Part shown: positions 25,370-33,992 of the stretch, one piece after another
Numbering within the stretch: position 1 is the stretch's first letter
How the letters are laid out: every line of letters starts with the position of its first letter
Assembly: GCF_050281185.1 (NCBI RefSeq)
Contig: NZ_JBNNWS010000009.1
Coordinates: forward strand, 1-64,000
From: Heyndrickxia sp050281185
GTDB taxonomy: Bacteria; Bacillota; Bacilli; Bacillales; Bacillaceae_C
Direction: 5' to 3'
DNA: 64,000 nt
The notes under the pieces: model-generated
What the model was told of the DNA's origin: nothing
Seen by the model: the letters and a program-made list of their open reading frames with translations, nothing else
The model's database searches: none
Made by a program: the position numbers and the translations under genes

Positions 25370-25410
25370 AATTCTGTGGTGCATTGCGATTAGGTATGCA
25401 CCACAGAAAG
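25370..25410. repeat. Perfect 11-bp stem-loop
   Basis: CTGTGGTGCAT and ATGCACCACAG flank a 10-base loop between the NAT gene and the next gene. It has no T-run and may be a weak terminator or a processing site. Confidence 0.5.
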
Positions 25411-25443
25411 GTTTATCAAAAACTATAGAAAGCAGGAATTTAT

Positions 25444-25956
25444 TTGCACATTTTTCCGCAATATTTATATTCTTTTTTAGTCGTTGGATTAATTTTATAT
25501 CGAAGGATAAAGCGTTCGATAGGATTTCAGCCGTTAAAAAAGAGAAGGCTTGTTGTACGCATTACAATTTTTTCTATAGTAGTGATTTTGTTGCTTTTAA
25601 CTAGTGCCTTACATCCGATCTCATTTTTATATGATTTCGTTGGTGTGGTTTTAGGTCTGGTTTTATTATTTTACGCTATGAAACATAGCACGTTTGAGCA
25701 GAAGAATGAGATCATCTATTATCGAACACATATATGGATTGAATCCATTGTTTTACTTCTATTTTTAAGTAGATTTTTATATCGGATTTTTGAAGTGTAT
25801 ACCTTATCGAAAACACAGCCTCAAATGACTCCGCAAATGTATGGAAGAGATCCGTTAACTCTAGGTGTATTTTTCATATTAGCAGTATATTATATTGGGT
25901 ATTATTCCTTTGTATTGGTAAAAAGCAAATCGATGGATCATACAGTTAAACAATAA
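25444..25956 (+). CDS. CcdC-like (DUF1453) integral membrane protein
   Basis: A 170-residue protein with four or five membrane helices. The first two are separated by YRRIKRSIGFQPLKKRR, typical of the CcdC/DUF1453 family, whose namesake in B. subtilis lies in a cytochrome c biogenesis locus but is not essential for it. The start is TTG at 25444 after AGCAGGA. Here it has no cytochrome gene nearby. Function is unassigned. Confidence 0.65.
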   Translation: MHIFPQYLYSFLVVGLILYRRIKRSIGFQPLKKRRLVVRITIFSIVVILLLLTSALHPISFLYDFVGVVLGLVLLFYAMKHSTFEQKNEIIYYRTHIWIESIVLLLFLSRFLYRIFEVYTLSKTQPQMTPQMYGRDPLTLGVFFILAVYYIGYYSFVLVKSKSMDHTVKQ

Positions 25957-26014
25957 CCCTATCAACAGTTGACTAAATTTTTGAAAACCCCATTTTAAGG
26001 GGAGGAGGGTATTG

Positions 26015-26422
26015 ATGAAAAATACAGTAGTAGGAATGATGGCTGTACTATTGGCCGTTTCCATGCTGGTTGGTTGTAATGATGAAAAAGAGTTGAAATT
26101 AGAGGGGAACTGGAAGCTTATGGACGGTTCCCAATCTCCAGCTTGCTTTTCAGAGATGAAATTTTTGAACGATCCTACTTCCAAAAAGAGCCCTTTATCT
26201 GTTCATGAAACAACTCATAAAACAACTCATAAAACAACGTATGACTATACTCAAATATGGTTCGGGGAGTATGAGGAAGAAGGAAACGAGATTCGGGTTA
26301 TATTGCATGAGCCAAAAGCGGATCCTTTCGTTATGACTGCCGACCGCAGCGGAAACGAATTAAAGCTTCAGTACGAATGGAAATCAGAAGATTTAGTCTG
26401 CTCGTATCAGCTTGATAAATAG
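26015..26422 (+). CDS. Small lipoprotein with internal 12-bp tandem repeat
   Basis: A 135-residue predicted lipoprotein: signal sequence with lipobox SMLVGC (Cys at about residue 21), then a short Asp/Lys-rich linker and a beta-rich domain. DNA at 26211-26246 repeats a 12-base unit (ACAACTCATAAA) almost three times, giving ETTHKTTHKTTYD; the insertion keeps the frame. GGGGAGGAGGG precedes the ATG. The pattern LEGNWKLMDG resembles lipocalin-like or copper-resistance-type beta proteins, but this is not secure. Confidence 0.6.
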   Translation: MKNTVVGMMAVLLAVSMLVGCNDEKELKLEGNWKLMDGSQSPACFSEMKFLNDPTSKKSPLSVHETTHKTTHKTTYDYTQIWFGEYEEEGNEIRVILHEPKADPFVMTADRSGNELKLQYEWKSEDLVCSYQLDK

Positions 26423-26437
26423 TTGCTGATATGACAA

Positions 26438-26656
26438 GTGGATATTGAAACCAAAAATGTATCCCTTAGTAGGGATACTGCAGAAACTATTCTAAAGGAG
26501 ATTCAACAGTTATTAATAAACCCTCCTCGAAATACGAACACTTGTTCCTTCATTATATACAGACGTTTGTTCTCTATTCGATATGATTTTTATGAAAATC
26601 CTGAGTTGATATGTAGGATTTTTTTTGTTCCACAAACGGGCCATTTGATTGAATAA
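26438..26656 (+). CDS. Hypothetical 72-residue ORF
   Basis: A GTG-initiated frame 16 bp after the lipoprotein gene. It has no convincing ribosome binding site and I do not recognise the product, which mixes a polar N-terminus with FIIYRRLFSIRYDFYENPEL. It could be a minor gene of the same transcript or chance. The following gap to 26927 holds a hairpin (26665-26697, ACTAC/GTAGT) and nothing else supported. Confidence 0.25.
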   Translation: MDIETKNVSLSRDTAETILKEIQQLLINPPRNTNTCSFIIYRRLFSIRYDFYENPELICRIFFVPQTGHLIE

Positions 26657-26927
26657 GACTACATAAAAAGTCGCTTTCCTTTACGTAGTAGCTTCTATAA
26701 AGCTTATCGAAAGTATTCAATGTTAAAAAAAAAATAATGTGAGGATTATAGATTTGGTGTTGGGTATTTTTGTAAGTGTTAAAAGACTAAAAAAACCAGA
26801 ACATAAAGCATTGATCGGAGATTTTTAAACAGAAAAATAAACGTTTTTGAAATCTTCCACAATCGGGCTCTATTATGGTAAAACTTAATAATTGAGTTTA
26901 AAAAGCATCTAAAGGGAGGGAGCCTAA

Positions 26928-27353
26928 ATGAACTGTTTAGGTTGTAAATTAGCAAATAAAAAAGTGACCGTTAATGTAGTATTTGAAGACGAATATGTTT
27001 GTTGCATCTTAGACCACAATCCATATAACGAAGGACATGTTCTGATATTGCCTAAAAAACATATTCGATACTTTGATGAACTTGACGAAACTACCGCAAA
27101 TTCGTTAATTAAGGCATCAAAGGTTATATCAAAAGCTATAAAAAGATTGTTTAATCCTGATGGAATTACTATATGTCAAAACGGAGGAGTTTTTGATGAA
27201 TTAACACATTTTCATATGCACGTTGTTCCGAGATATGAAGGACAAAACTTTGCAGACTTCTATACAGAAGACGGAGAAACCCACTATGAAGTAGGGACTA
27301 AATTAGATGAGACAAAAAGAAACATCATAGAAGCCATAAAGGTATTGGATTAA
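26928..27353 (+). CDS. HIT family protein
   Basis: A 141-residue histidine-triad nucleotide-binding hydrolase. The triad motif HFHMHVVPRY is at about residues 94-103 and the substrate loop has CCILDHNPYNEGHVLILPKK. A Cys pair near the N-terminus (NCLGCK) matches the zinc-binding variant. HIT proteins hydrolyse nucleoside phosphoramidates or dinucleoside polyphosphates. AAGGGAGGGAGCC precedes the ATG. The stop codon lies inside a 16-bp hairpin (27337-27370). Confidence 0.85.
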   Translation: MNCLGCKLANKKVTVNVVFEDEYVCCILDHNPYNEGHVLILPKKHIRYFDELDETTANSLIKASKVISKAIKRLFNPDGITICQNGGVFDELTHFHMHVVPRYEGQNFADFYTEDGETHYEVGTKLDETKRNIIEAIKVLD

Positions 27354-27370
27354 AATCCAATACCTTTATG
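27337..27370 (+). terminator. Hairpin spanning the HIT gene stop codon
   Basis: ATAAAGGTATTGGATT pairs perfectly with AATCCAATACCTTTAT. No T-run follows, so it may protect the 3' end or be a weak terminator. Confidence 0.5.
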
Positions 27371-27505
27371 ATTGCTAATTGTATTGCTATTTTCTCTTCA
27401 AAAACATATCAAAAACCTTTAATATTTTGACTGTTTTTCTGTATTTTCTACTTCAAAACTAATTACTTACGTCATTAAGACAATTCCTTTTTTATTTGGC
27501 GATAT

Positions 27506-27934
27506 TTAATTGAAAAAATTTTTCTTGTTATTTTTGACGTAGTTAACGACAATTCCAAAGTAAATAATACCTATGAGATTAATTATGCTTAATGTTAGAC
27601 CCGATAGATTGTACCAGGGAAGTATAAAAAGCCAAGCTACTACTAAAATTGAACTCACTACATATAACCATTTGAATTGATCTGTCATTTTTAGTTCCCC
27701 CAATTTTCCTTCTTTGATAATTTTCTCTTTCAAAAAACTGTCTCCTTTAATTAATTCGTCAATGCTTATGTTGAATAAGTCACTCAAAATAATGAGTGTT
27801 TCAATATTCGGATAACCCTTTTCAAGTTCCCATTTGGAGATAGATTGCCTACTTATGTTTAATTCACGGGCTAAATCCTCTTGAGATAAATTATGTTTTA
27901 AACGTTCTTCTTTTAGCTTTTTTGCAAACTCCAT
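27506..27934 (-). CDS. XRE family regulator with membrane tail
   Basis: A 142-residue DNA-binding protein. The Cro/C1 helix-turn-helix occupies residues 1-65 (LSQEDLARELNISRQSISKW), followed by a linker and two hydrophobic segments (about 92-110 and 114-132). Similar membrane-tailed XRE proteins are common in Firmicutes and often regulate an adjacent membrane gene. AAAGGAGTTG precedes the ATG. No obvious partner gene lies downstream, so its targets are unclear; autoregulation is likely. Confidence 0.8.
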   Translation of the reverse strand: MEFAKKLKEERLKHNLSQEDLARELNISRQSISKWELEKGYPNIETLIILSDLFNISIDELIKGDSFLKEKIIKEGKLGELKMTDQFKWLYVVSSILVVAWLFILPWYNLSGLTLSIINLIGIIYFGIVVNYVKNNKKNFFN

Positions 27935-28335
27935 GATTTCAACTCCTTTGTATTTTTTTTACTATAGTTTTAAAAATAATGTAAGAATCGCAAGGTGGAA
28001 CGATGTAACCTAATAGTAGCAAATGTTTGATACTAGATGGTTGCGAAGTTTTGATCTTGTCCGGAGGCTTTAATTGAAAAACATCTACCTATATAAATGG
28101 TGTGTTTTGTTTTATTGAATGTATGAATTAACAACATACATTCATTTTATTTGTTTTGTTGGATTTTTAGAATTTTAGTGATTATTGATTTCGTGCTCTT
28201 TTCTTATACCTTGTTTCAAATAGCAAAAAAGTATAAGAAAAGAGCCTTCTAAAAAATTTTTTTATTTAGTGTAGGGGTTTGGATCGTATCTGTCGTTTAT
28301 GATGGTAGATAGAGTGGAAAGGGGGGAGAGAGTTT
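27935..28335. other. Divergent gap between the XRE gene and the ECF operon
   Basis: Holds the short repeat at 28190-28256 (separate entry) and an AT-rich stretch. The ECF promoter must lie near 28260-28310 (GGATCGTATCTGTCGTTTA), but I could not align a convincing ECF -35/-10 pair. Confidence 0.4.
28190..28256 (+). repeat. Short inverted-repeat element (GCTCTTTTC ends), copy 1
   Basis: CGTGCTCTTTTCTTATAC pairs with GTATAAGAAAAGAGC, followed by CTTCTAAAAAA. The same ends (CGTGCTCTTTTC and GAAAAGAGCCTTCT) bracket a 120-bp element at 62427-62548. This copy looks like a deletion derivative lacking the interior. Confidence 0.65.
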
Positions 28336-28875
28336 TTGGATGCAATGCTTATTGAGAAGGTGAAGAATGGAAATGATCATGCTTTTCGGATATTAGTAGA
28401 AAAGTATCGGATGCACATTTTTCACACGGTCTTTGCGATTCTACGGAACCAGCAGGATGCCGAGGATGCAGCTCAAGAAGTGTTTTTGAAAATCTATGCT
28501 TCTCTCCCCCAATACGAGAATCAAGGTTTCAAAACATGGATCACGAGAATTGCAGTAAACCATGCAATTGATATGAAGAGGAAGAAAGTACGACGGCGCG
28601 AGGACCAAACGGTTGAATTTCAACCAGAGGAGTTCCGAGGGAAGAATAACACTGAGGAATTGGTGTTATTAAAAGAAAAGAAATCCATTCTTAGCAAGCG
28701 GCTTGTTGAGCTTCCAGACAATTATCGGGAAGTGGTTGAAGGATTTTACATAAAGGAAAAAACGTATCAGCAAATGGCAGAGGAGCAAAAGGTTCAAGTA
28801 AAGACCATTGAAACAAAGCTGTATCGTGCAAGACTTTGGATGAAGAAGCATTGGAAGGAGGACGATTTTCGATGA
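28336..28875 (+). CDS. ECF-family RNA polymerase sigma factor
   Basis: A 179-residue group 4 sigma factor. Region 2 (about 20-95) includes DAEDAAQEVFLKIYASL; region 4 (about 120-170) includes TYQQMAEEQKVQVKTIETKL and ends in a basic helix. The start is TTG at 28336 after GGGGGGAGAG; ATG 28345 is an alternative. Its stop overlaps the start of the anti-sigma gene (ATGA). Four coupled genes follow the pattern of envelope-stress ECF operons. The trigger cannot be read, but the LiaF-like last gene suggests cell-envelope damage. Confidence 0.9.
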   Translation: MDAMLIEKVKNGNDHAFRILVEKYRMHIFHTVFAILRNQQDAEDAAQEVFLKIYASLPQYENQGFKTWITRIAVNHAIDMKRKKVRRREDQTVEFQPEEFRGKNNTEELVLLKEKKSILSKRLVELPDNYREVVEGFYIKEKTYQQMAEEQKVQVKTIETKLYRARLWMKKHWKEDDFR

Positions 28876-29327
28876 AACATATGAGTGATGAAGAATGGAC
28901 TCTATACGTGAATGACCAGCTTGATGATAAAACTCGTGAGCAATATGAAGCACATTTATTCAGCTGTGACCAATGCTTGTCAGTCTACTTGGAGGTTGTC
29001 GAAGCACAAGAACAGCAGTTGCCTGCCATGACGAATGAAGAGGTATTTACAGATACCATCATGATGAAAATTAAGCAGCAAAATATACCGGAAAAGAATC
29101 CTTCCGTTTCGAAGTTCTACCAAAAACCTATATTTCATTATGTATTAGCTGCAGCTATGACATTTATTTTGATGTCAACAGGGGTTTTTTCTCACCTTAT
29201 GAATGTTGTCAGTGAGTTTGAATCGAATAAAAAACAAGATTCGTCCGTTGTGGAGGGGCTTATGGATCATACGGTTTCGTTTATTGATAAAGTACAAAAG
29301 GAATCAGAGAAGGAGGCTAAAAAATGA
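28872..29327 (+). CDS. Zinc-finger anti-sigma factor
   Basis: A 151-residue single-pass membrane protein. The N-terminal zinc-binding anti-sigma domain carries HLFSCDQC (His28, Cys32, Cys35: HxxxCxxC). A membrane helix follows at about residues 97-117, then an extracytoplasmic tail. It should hold the preceding ECF sigma factor until a signal triggers release. AAGGAGG precedes the ATG at 28872, whose ATGA overlaps the sigma stop, so synthesis of the two is coupled. It overlaps the next gene in the same way. Confidence 0.85.
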   Translation: MKHMSDEEWTLYVNDQLDDKTREQYEAHLFSCDQCLSVYLEVVEAQEQQLPAMTNEEVFTDTIMMKIKQQNIPEKNPSVSKFYQKPIFHYVLAAAMTFILMSTGVFSHLMNVVSEFESNKKQDSSVVEGLMDHTVSFIDKVQKESEKEAKK

Positions 29328-30403
29328 ACAAAAAAAATCCAATTATCGCATTTTTATTAGCTTTTTTTCCGGGTGGAGGTTTGCTCTATCTAGGGAAAAT
29401 TAGCGGAATTTTTTATACAGCAGCTGTTTTTGGTTTTCCGATGATGGGAGTTCTTTTAGCACACCAGATGTATGATGATTTTATAGCGGTGGTGTTTGCT
29501 TTAATAGGATTTGTTCTTTATATTGTAAATTTCATCGTTACAGCAATTACCGCATCAAAGGTGTATCAATCTAGCGGGGTGGTAAATTCAGACCAACCTG
29601 CAAATACGAGTAACCCGGAATCTGAGCGTTTTTACACAATCATTTTATCGTTTGTCCCGGGTCTTGGGCATTTTCAATTAGGTTTAATGAATCGGGGTTT
29701 AACGATATTAGTATCCTTCCTTGGACTAGGTGTGATGGTCATCTTCATTACTGCACTTACTGGAAGAGGAGAATTTCTTGTATTTCTCATGTTTCTTTTA
29801 GTGATTTGGATTTATGGTTTCTTTGATGTGATGCAGCAATTAACGAAAAAACAACGTGGAGAAGAACTGATTGATCGATCTATTTTAGAGGAACTTGAAA
29901 TGAAAAGGGAAGAAGGGAAAAAGAGTCGATCAATAGCTACATTCCTATCTATCTTTCCAGGTGCAGGTCATCTATATTTAGGAATGCAGCGACGTGGAAT
30001 TCAGTTAATGGCAGCATTTTTATTTTCTATCTACATTTTAGATGTACTTAGACTTGGGATCTTTTTGTTTCTCGTCCCTATCATTTGGTTTTACAGCTTT
30101 TTTGATGGTCTGCAAAAGGCATCAAAGTATGGAAAAGAGGAAATGGACGATAAACCTGTGATTTCCTATTTAATCAATCAGCAAAAATGGGTTGGGGTTG
30201 GGCTGTTGCTACTCGGACTTTACTATTTATTTGTGAATATATTATTGCCAGTATTGTCGCCAATCTTCAATCAGTATTTCAATATAGATTTTCAATTCTG
30301 GTTTGGAAGGTACTTCCAGACAACTGTCGTTTGTATTCTTCTTATCGGTGGAGGAATTAAGTTAATGACTGGGAATAAACGAAAGGGAGATGGTGAACAA
30401 TGA
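29324..30403 (+). CDS. Polytopic membrane protein with three PGxGxxxLG repeats
   Basis: A 359-residue protein made of three related membrane blocks. Each opens with a Pro-Gly turn: FFPGGGLLYLGK (about 12-23), FVPGLGHFQLGLMNRG (about 110-125) and IFPGAGHLYLGMQRRG (about 211-226). The pattern resembles TM2-domain/DUF5683-like hairpins. The C-terminus adds two helices. It is coupled by an ATGA overlap to both neighbours in the ECF operon, which suggests it is part of the sensing or response machinery. No enzymatic motif is visible. Confidence 0.7.
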   Translation: MNKKNPIIAFLLAFFPGGGLLYLGKISGIFYTAAVFGFPMMGVLLAHQMYDDFIAVVFALIGFVLYIVNFIVTAITASKVYQSSGVVNSDQPANTSNPESERFYTIILSFVPGLGHFQLGLMNRGLTILVSFLGLGVMVIFITALTGRGEFLVFLMFLLVIWIYGFFDVMQQLTKKQRGEELIDRSILEELEMKREEGKKSRSIATFLSIFPGAGHLYLGMQRRGIQLMAAFLFSIYILDVLRLGIFLFLVPIIWFYSFFDGLQKASKYGKEEMDDKPVISYLINQQKWVGVGLLLLGLYYLFVNILLPVLSPIFNQYFNIDFQFWFGRYFQTTVVCILLIGGGIKLMTGNKRKGDGEQ

Positions 30404-31278
30404 AATCATGGCGTGTTGGAACTTTTTCAATGGGAGCCTCTCTCATTTTTCTAGGTGTATTTCTCGTGCTTACACAAATTTTCCATTGGAATGCAGCAAC
30501 TGTTATGGTAGGCTGGTGGCCTGTCTTATTAATAGTACTGGGATTGGAAATCCTGCTGTTTCTTTATTTTTCGAAACAGGAAAAACCAATTGTCAAATAT
30601 GATTTATTAAGTATCTTCTTTGTTGGAGTGATAGGCATCGTAGGAATTGGTTTAACCATTGTCACCACGACCGGTATTCTTGATAAAGTAACGGCAACAA
30701 TGAGAGCAGAACAAAGAACATTAGATTTGCCTAATTACGATAAGGAGCTCAACAAGCGAATAAAAAGAGTAGTGGTCGATGCTGGAAACTTTCCTTTAAC
30801 CATTGAGAGTACTGCAGATAATAGCATCTCTATGTTTGGTACATATGTGGCTGAAATTATTCCCAAGCAAAAGCTGATTGAGGCATCTGATGATTATTTG
30901 TTAATCAAGGAAAGAGGAGATACTTTATATATTGAATTGAAAAATTTACCTGATCGACATCAGCCTTTCATAAATGACATGCAAATGAAACCAACATTAC
31001 TAGTGCCAAATCATGTAAAATTAGAGGTAGCTGGGAACGAAAATCCAATTACGATAAAACCGAGAAATCTGACTAATAATTGGTCTATTGATTCCGCCTC
31101 TAATGTAGATGTCCAAGTGTTGGACAAGTCGGATTTAACCATACACACAGTAAATGTTGAAGAAATAACAGGGGCTCTGAATCAGAAGAAAAAATCAAAT
31201 ACGATCAAATTTGGTAATGGAAAAAATCAATTGAACATTTCAAGATCTTCGTTTGTAAATGTGACAAAAATTCCATAA
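30400..31278 (+). CDS. LiaF-like membrane protein
   Basis: A 292-residue protein with about four N-terminal membrane helices (9-100), beginning with GTFSMGASLIFLGVFLVL and WWPVLLIVLGLEILLF. This is the LiaI/LiaF-type membrane domain (DUF5668). The C-terminal part (about 120-290) is beta-rich and could be extracytoplasmic, similar to the DUF2154/adhesin domains of LiaF. It is the last gene of the coupled ECF operon; its ATG overlaps the previous stop. A role in envelope stress is inferred from family and context. Confidence 0.75.
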   Translation: MKSWRVGTFSMGASLIFLGVFLVLTQIFHWNAATVMVGWWPVLLIVLGLEILLFLYFSKQEKPIVKYDLLSIFFVGVIGIVGIGLTIVTTTGILDKVTATMRAEQRTLDLPNYDKELNKRIKRVVVDAGNFPLTIESTADNSISMFGTYVAEIIPKQKLIEASDDYLLIKERGDTLYIELKNLPDRHQPFINDMQMKPTLLVPNHVKLEVAGNENPITIKPRNLTNNWSIDSASNVDVQVLDKSDLTIHTVNVEEITGALNQKKKSNTIKFGNGKNQLNISRSSFVNVTKIP

Positions 31279-31336
31279 TACTAGATTTTTACAATCAAAA
31301 AAGGTATGATAGTTCCATTGGTATATTAACATTTCT

Positions 31337-31360
31337 ATCTGGCTGCGGCCAGATTTTCTG
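31337..31360 (+). terminator. Terminator after the ECF operon
   Basis: TCTGGC / GCCAGA hairpin with a TTTTCTGTG tail, about 60 bp after the stop. Confidence 0.6.
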
Positions 31361-31516
31361 TGTGTAGAGAAGAAGCGCGGCTAATTAACATTTGGCTGAG
31401 CTCTATTCTTATTAAGTAAAGAAATGCTTACATGGTAAATGGTGATGACAGAATGCTTCACCATATTCATATAGTATGAAATTTAAATTTGTATATGTAA
31501 GAGTAGGATGGTGCAG

Positions 31517-32428
31517 ATGAAACGGGCAAGAATAATCTATAATCCAACCTCTGGACGCGAAATATTTAAGCGGCATATTGCTACAGTATTACAAAAACTA
31601 GAAGTTGCCGGATACGAAACATCTTGTCATGCGACAACTGAAGCAGGCGATGCGATTAAAGCTGCTAAAATTGCCGTTGAACGAAAGTATGACATTGTCA
31701 TCGCGGCAGGCGGGGATGGAACAATTAATGAAGTGGTAAACGGGCTGGCAGAGCAGGAATACCGCCCAAAATTGGGTGTCATTCCAGTCGGGACAACCAA
31801 TGATTTTGCTAGAGCTTTACACATCCCGCGTGATATTGAAGCGGCAACAGATATTATTGTACAAGGTGATACGATTCCAGTTGATATTGGGAAAATGAAT
31901 GAAAGCTATTTTATTAATATTGCCGGCGGCGGGCGACTAACTGAATTAACCTATGAGGTGCCTAGCAAATTAAAAACAATGCTTGGGCAATTAGCGTACT
32001 ATATGAAAGGGATTGAAATGCTTCCGTCCATCCGTTCTACAGAAGTAAGCATTGAATATGATGGGAAGTTATTTGAAGGGGAAGCGATGCTCTTCTTAGT
32101 AGGTCTAACTAATTCAGTCGGTGGATTTGAAAAATTAGCTCCAGACTCATCGATAAATGACGGATTGTTTTCCTTGATTATTTTAAAGAAAACAAATCTG
32201 GCTGAATTTATTCGAGTAGTTACAGCAGCCATTACTGGTAATCATGTCAATGATCCAAATATTATCTATACACAAGCGAATCGTATTAAAGTCGATTCAA
32301 CCGAAAAAATGCAATTAAATATTGATGGTGAGTTCGGCGGGTTAGTTCCTGCTGTATTTGAAAATTTGTATCGCCATCTAGAGGTTTTTGTTCCGCTTGA
32401 CCATATTCGGCCGGAAGATAAAGTGTAA
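31517..32428 (+). CDS. dgkB: Diacylglycerol kinase (lipid kinase)
   Basis: A 303-residue soluble lipid kinase that phosphorylates diacylglycerol produced by lipoteichoic acid synthesis, returning it to phospholipid. It starts MKRARIIYNPTSGRE as in B. subtilis DgkB. The nucleotide-binding GGDGTINEV is at about residues 66-74 and PVGTTNDFAR at about 93-102. AGGATGG is placed for ATG 31517; ATG 31508 would add three residues. In B. subtilis dgkB lies near gatCAB; here about 22 kb of other genes separate them. A terminator follows. Confidence 0.9.
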   Translation: MKRARIIYNPTSGREIFKRHIATVLQKLEVAGYETSCHATTEAGDAIKAAKIAVERKYDIVIAAGGDGTINEVVNGLAEQEYRPKLGVIPVGTTNDFARALHIPRDIEAATDIIVQGDTIPVDIGKMNESYFINIAGGGRLTELTYEVPSKLKTMLGQLAYYMKGIEMLPSIRSTEVSIEYDGKLFEGEAMLFLVGLTNSVGGFEKLAPDSSINDGLFSLIILKKTNLAEFIRVVTAAITGNHVNDPNIIYTQANRIKVDSTEKMQLNIDGEFGGLVPAVFENLYRHLEVFVPLDHIRPEDKV

Positions 32429-32436
32429 AGTTCAGT

Positions 32437-32471
32437 CAGTAGAGGGATTCGTCCTTCTACTGATTTTTTTT
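32437..32471 (+). terminator. Terminator of dgkB
   Basis: CAGTAGA(GG) / (CC)TTCTACTG stem followed by eight T. Confidence 0.85.
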
Positions 32472-32591
32472 GAAAAGTCTCATTAATAGTTGGTAAATAA
32501 AAGTAAGAATCCTAAATTTTTGTTGAAGCTTGTCGAAATATATGGTAACTTAAGGTTTGTAATAATAAAAAAATAATATTTATTTAGAAAT

Positions 32592-32664
32592 GCCCCATAT
32601 ATTCCCGGAAATAAGGTCTGGGAGTCTCTACAGAGTAACCTTAAATTGCTCTACTATGGACGGC
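32592..32664 (+). ncRNA. Purine riboswitch aptamer, guanine class
   Basis: Matches the purine aptamer in order: CCATATATTCCCGGAAATAA, GTCTGGGAGTCTCTACAGAG, TAACCTTAAATTGCTCT and ACTATGG. The specificity base before UAUG is C (ACTATG), which selects guanine or hypoxanthine, not adenine. A terminator follows at 32690, and the controlled genes are a purine-type permease and a phosphoribosyltransferase. Confidence 0.9.
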
Positions 32665-32689
32665 GGATTTCGTTATATATAAAATCTTG

Positions 32690-32722
32690 TCGTCTTCTTT
32701 ATATTAAAGAAGGCGATTTTTG
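32690..32722 (+). terminator. Riboswitch-controlled terminator
   Basis: CGTCTTCTTT / AAAGAAGGCG hairpin followed by ATTTTTGCTTTTT, 26 bases after the purine aptamer. Confidence 0.8.
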
Positions 32723-32905
32723 CTTTTTAAAAGGCCTTCTTTAGTACCATCGCAGATATCTAGCATAAGATCACAGATAAAAGGGAATTTTCACGGATTA
32801 TCTTGCACTGCAGCCTGAATAAAAGAGTATAACGATTGTTAACTGTCATCTCATAACAATGAGAATTTACTGGCGATATATGGTGTGCAAGAAACGGAGA
32901 GAGAA

Positions 32906-33976
32906 ATGGATTTATTAAAGGATTTATTGGCAGCTCTTAGTGGTGTACTAAATGGACTGCCTCAAGGTATTTTGGCGTTAACATTCGGTTTTGCCTCTGT
33001 TCCAACAGCACTTGCTTTTGTAGCTGGTGCGGCAGGAAACGCATTAACTGGATCAGTTGCCGTTATTTCCTTTCAGGCAGAGACGATAACTGTTGCAGGA
33101 ACAATGGGTAGAAACATGCGTGAGCGTTTATCAATGATTTTTTTTGGAGCAGCTATCATGTTTATCATTGGTATGTTTGGATTATTGGAGAAAATTATTG
33201 ATTGGATTGGACCTGTCATCACAAATGGAATGATGGCCGGTGTAGGAATCATGCTTGCTCGTGTTGCTTGGGATATGGCAAAAAATGATAGATTGGTAGG
33301 AATTATCTCATTTATTACCGGATTCTTTACCTATATGATTACAAAGGACTTGGTATATACAATTACAGTTTCTGTTGTTCTTTCAAGCATTGTCTCTTAT
33401 TTTTTTAATAAAAATAAACCATTGGAACAGAAGATTGAGGTAACAGAGAAGTTGATTAGACAGAAATTTGTTATTAATCCTTATGTGATCCGCGGTGCTC
33501 TTGCGATGGTATGCTTAAATATCGGAGCGAACATTGCATTCGGTCAAATCAATGGAGACATTGCAGATACACATGTAAATGTCGACATATTAACAATGAT
33601 CAGTAGTTTAGCTGATATGGTATCTACTTTCTTTGGCGGTGGACCTGTTGAAGCAATTATATCTGCAACCTCGAGTGCGCCACATGCAGTTTGGTCTGGT
33701 GTACTAATGATGGCACTCATGGCAATTATTTTATTTTCCGGATTACTTCCGAAGATTGGTAGATTCATACCTACTGCATCGATAGCAGGATTTTTATTCG
33801 TGTTAGGAGCAATTGTAACAGTACCGCCAAATGCCACTGCTGCCCTTACTGCTGGTGATGGGTCATCAGGCTTAGTTGGGGGAACCACTATGGTTGTCAC
33901 CGCGATTACAGATCCGTTTTTAGGCATGTTGGCAGGTATTATTATGAAAGCGGCAATTAGTATATTTGGATTATAG
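32906..33976 (+). CDS. NCS2-like purine permease
   Basis: A 356-residue permease with about ten to twelve hydrophobic segments. It resembles the NCS2/AzgA xanthine-uracil group (LTGSVAVISFQAETITVAG and GGGPVEAIISATSSAPH, a QAE/ST-type substrate loop) but is shorter than classical members (about 430). The guanine riboswitch upstream and the phosphoribosyltransferase downstream indicate purine base uptake, probably guanine or hypoxanthine/xanthine. ACGGAGAGAG suits ATG 32906; upstream GTG codons at 32883-32887 are weaker. The start of the next gene follows 17 bp after the stop. Confidence 0.8.
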   Translation: MDLLKDLLAALSGVLNGLPQGILALTFGFASVPTALAFVAGAAGNALTGSVAVISFQAETITVAGTMGRNMRERLSMIFFGAAIMFIIGMFGLLEKIIDWIGPVITNGMMAGVGIMLARVAWDMAKNDRLVGIISFITGFFTYMITKDLVYTITVSVVLSSIVSYFFNKNKPLEQKIEVTEKLIRQKFVINPYVIRGALAMVCLNIGANIAFGQINGDIADTHVNVDILTMISSLADMVSTFFGGGPVEAIISATSSAPHAVWSGVLMMALMAIILFSGLLPKIGRFIPTASIAGFLFVLGAIVTVPPNATAALTAGDGSSGLVGGTTMVVTAITDPFLGMLAGIIMKAAISIFGL

Positions 33977-33992
33977 AAATGGAGGAGCAGTT

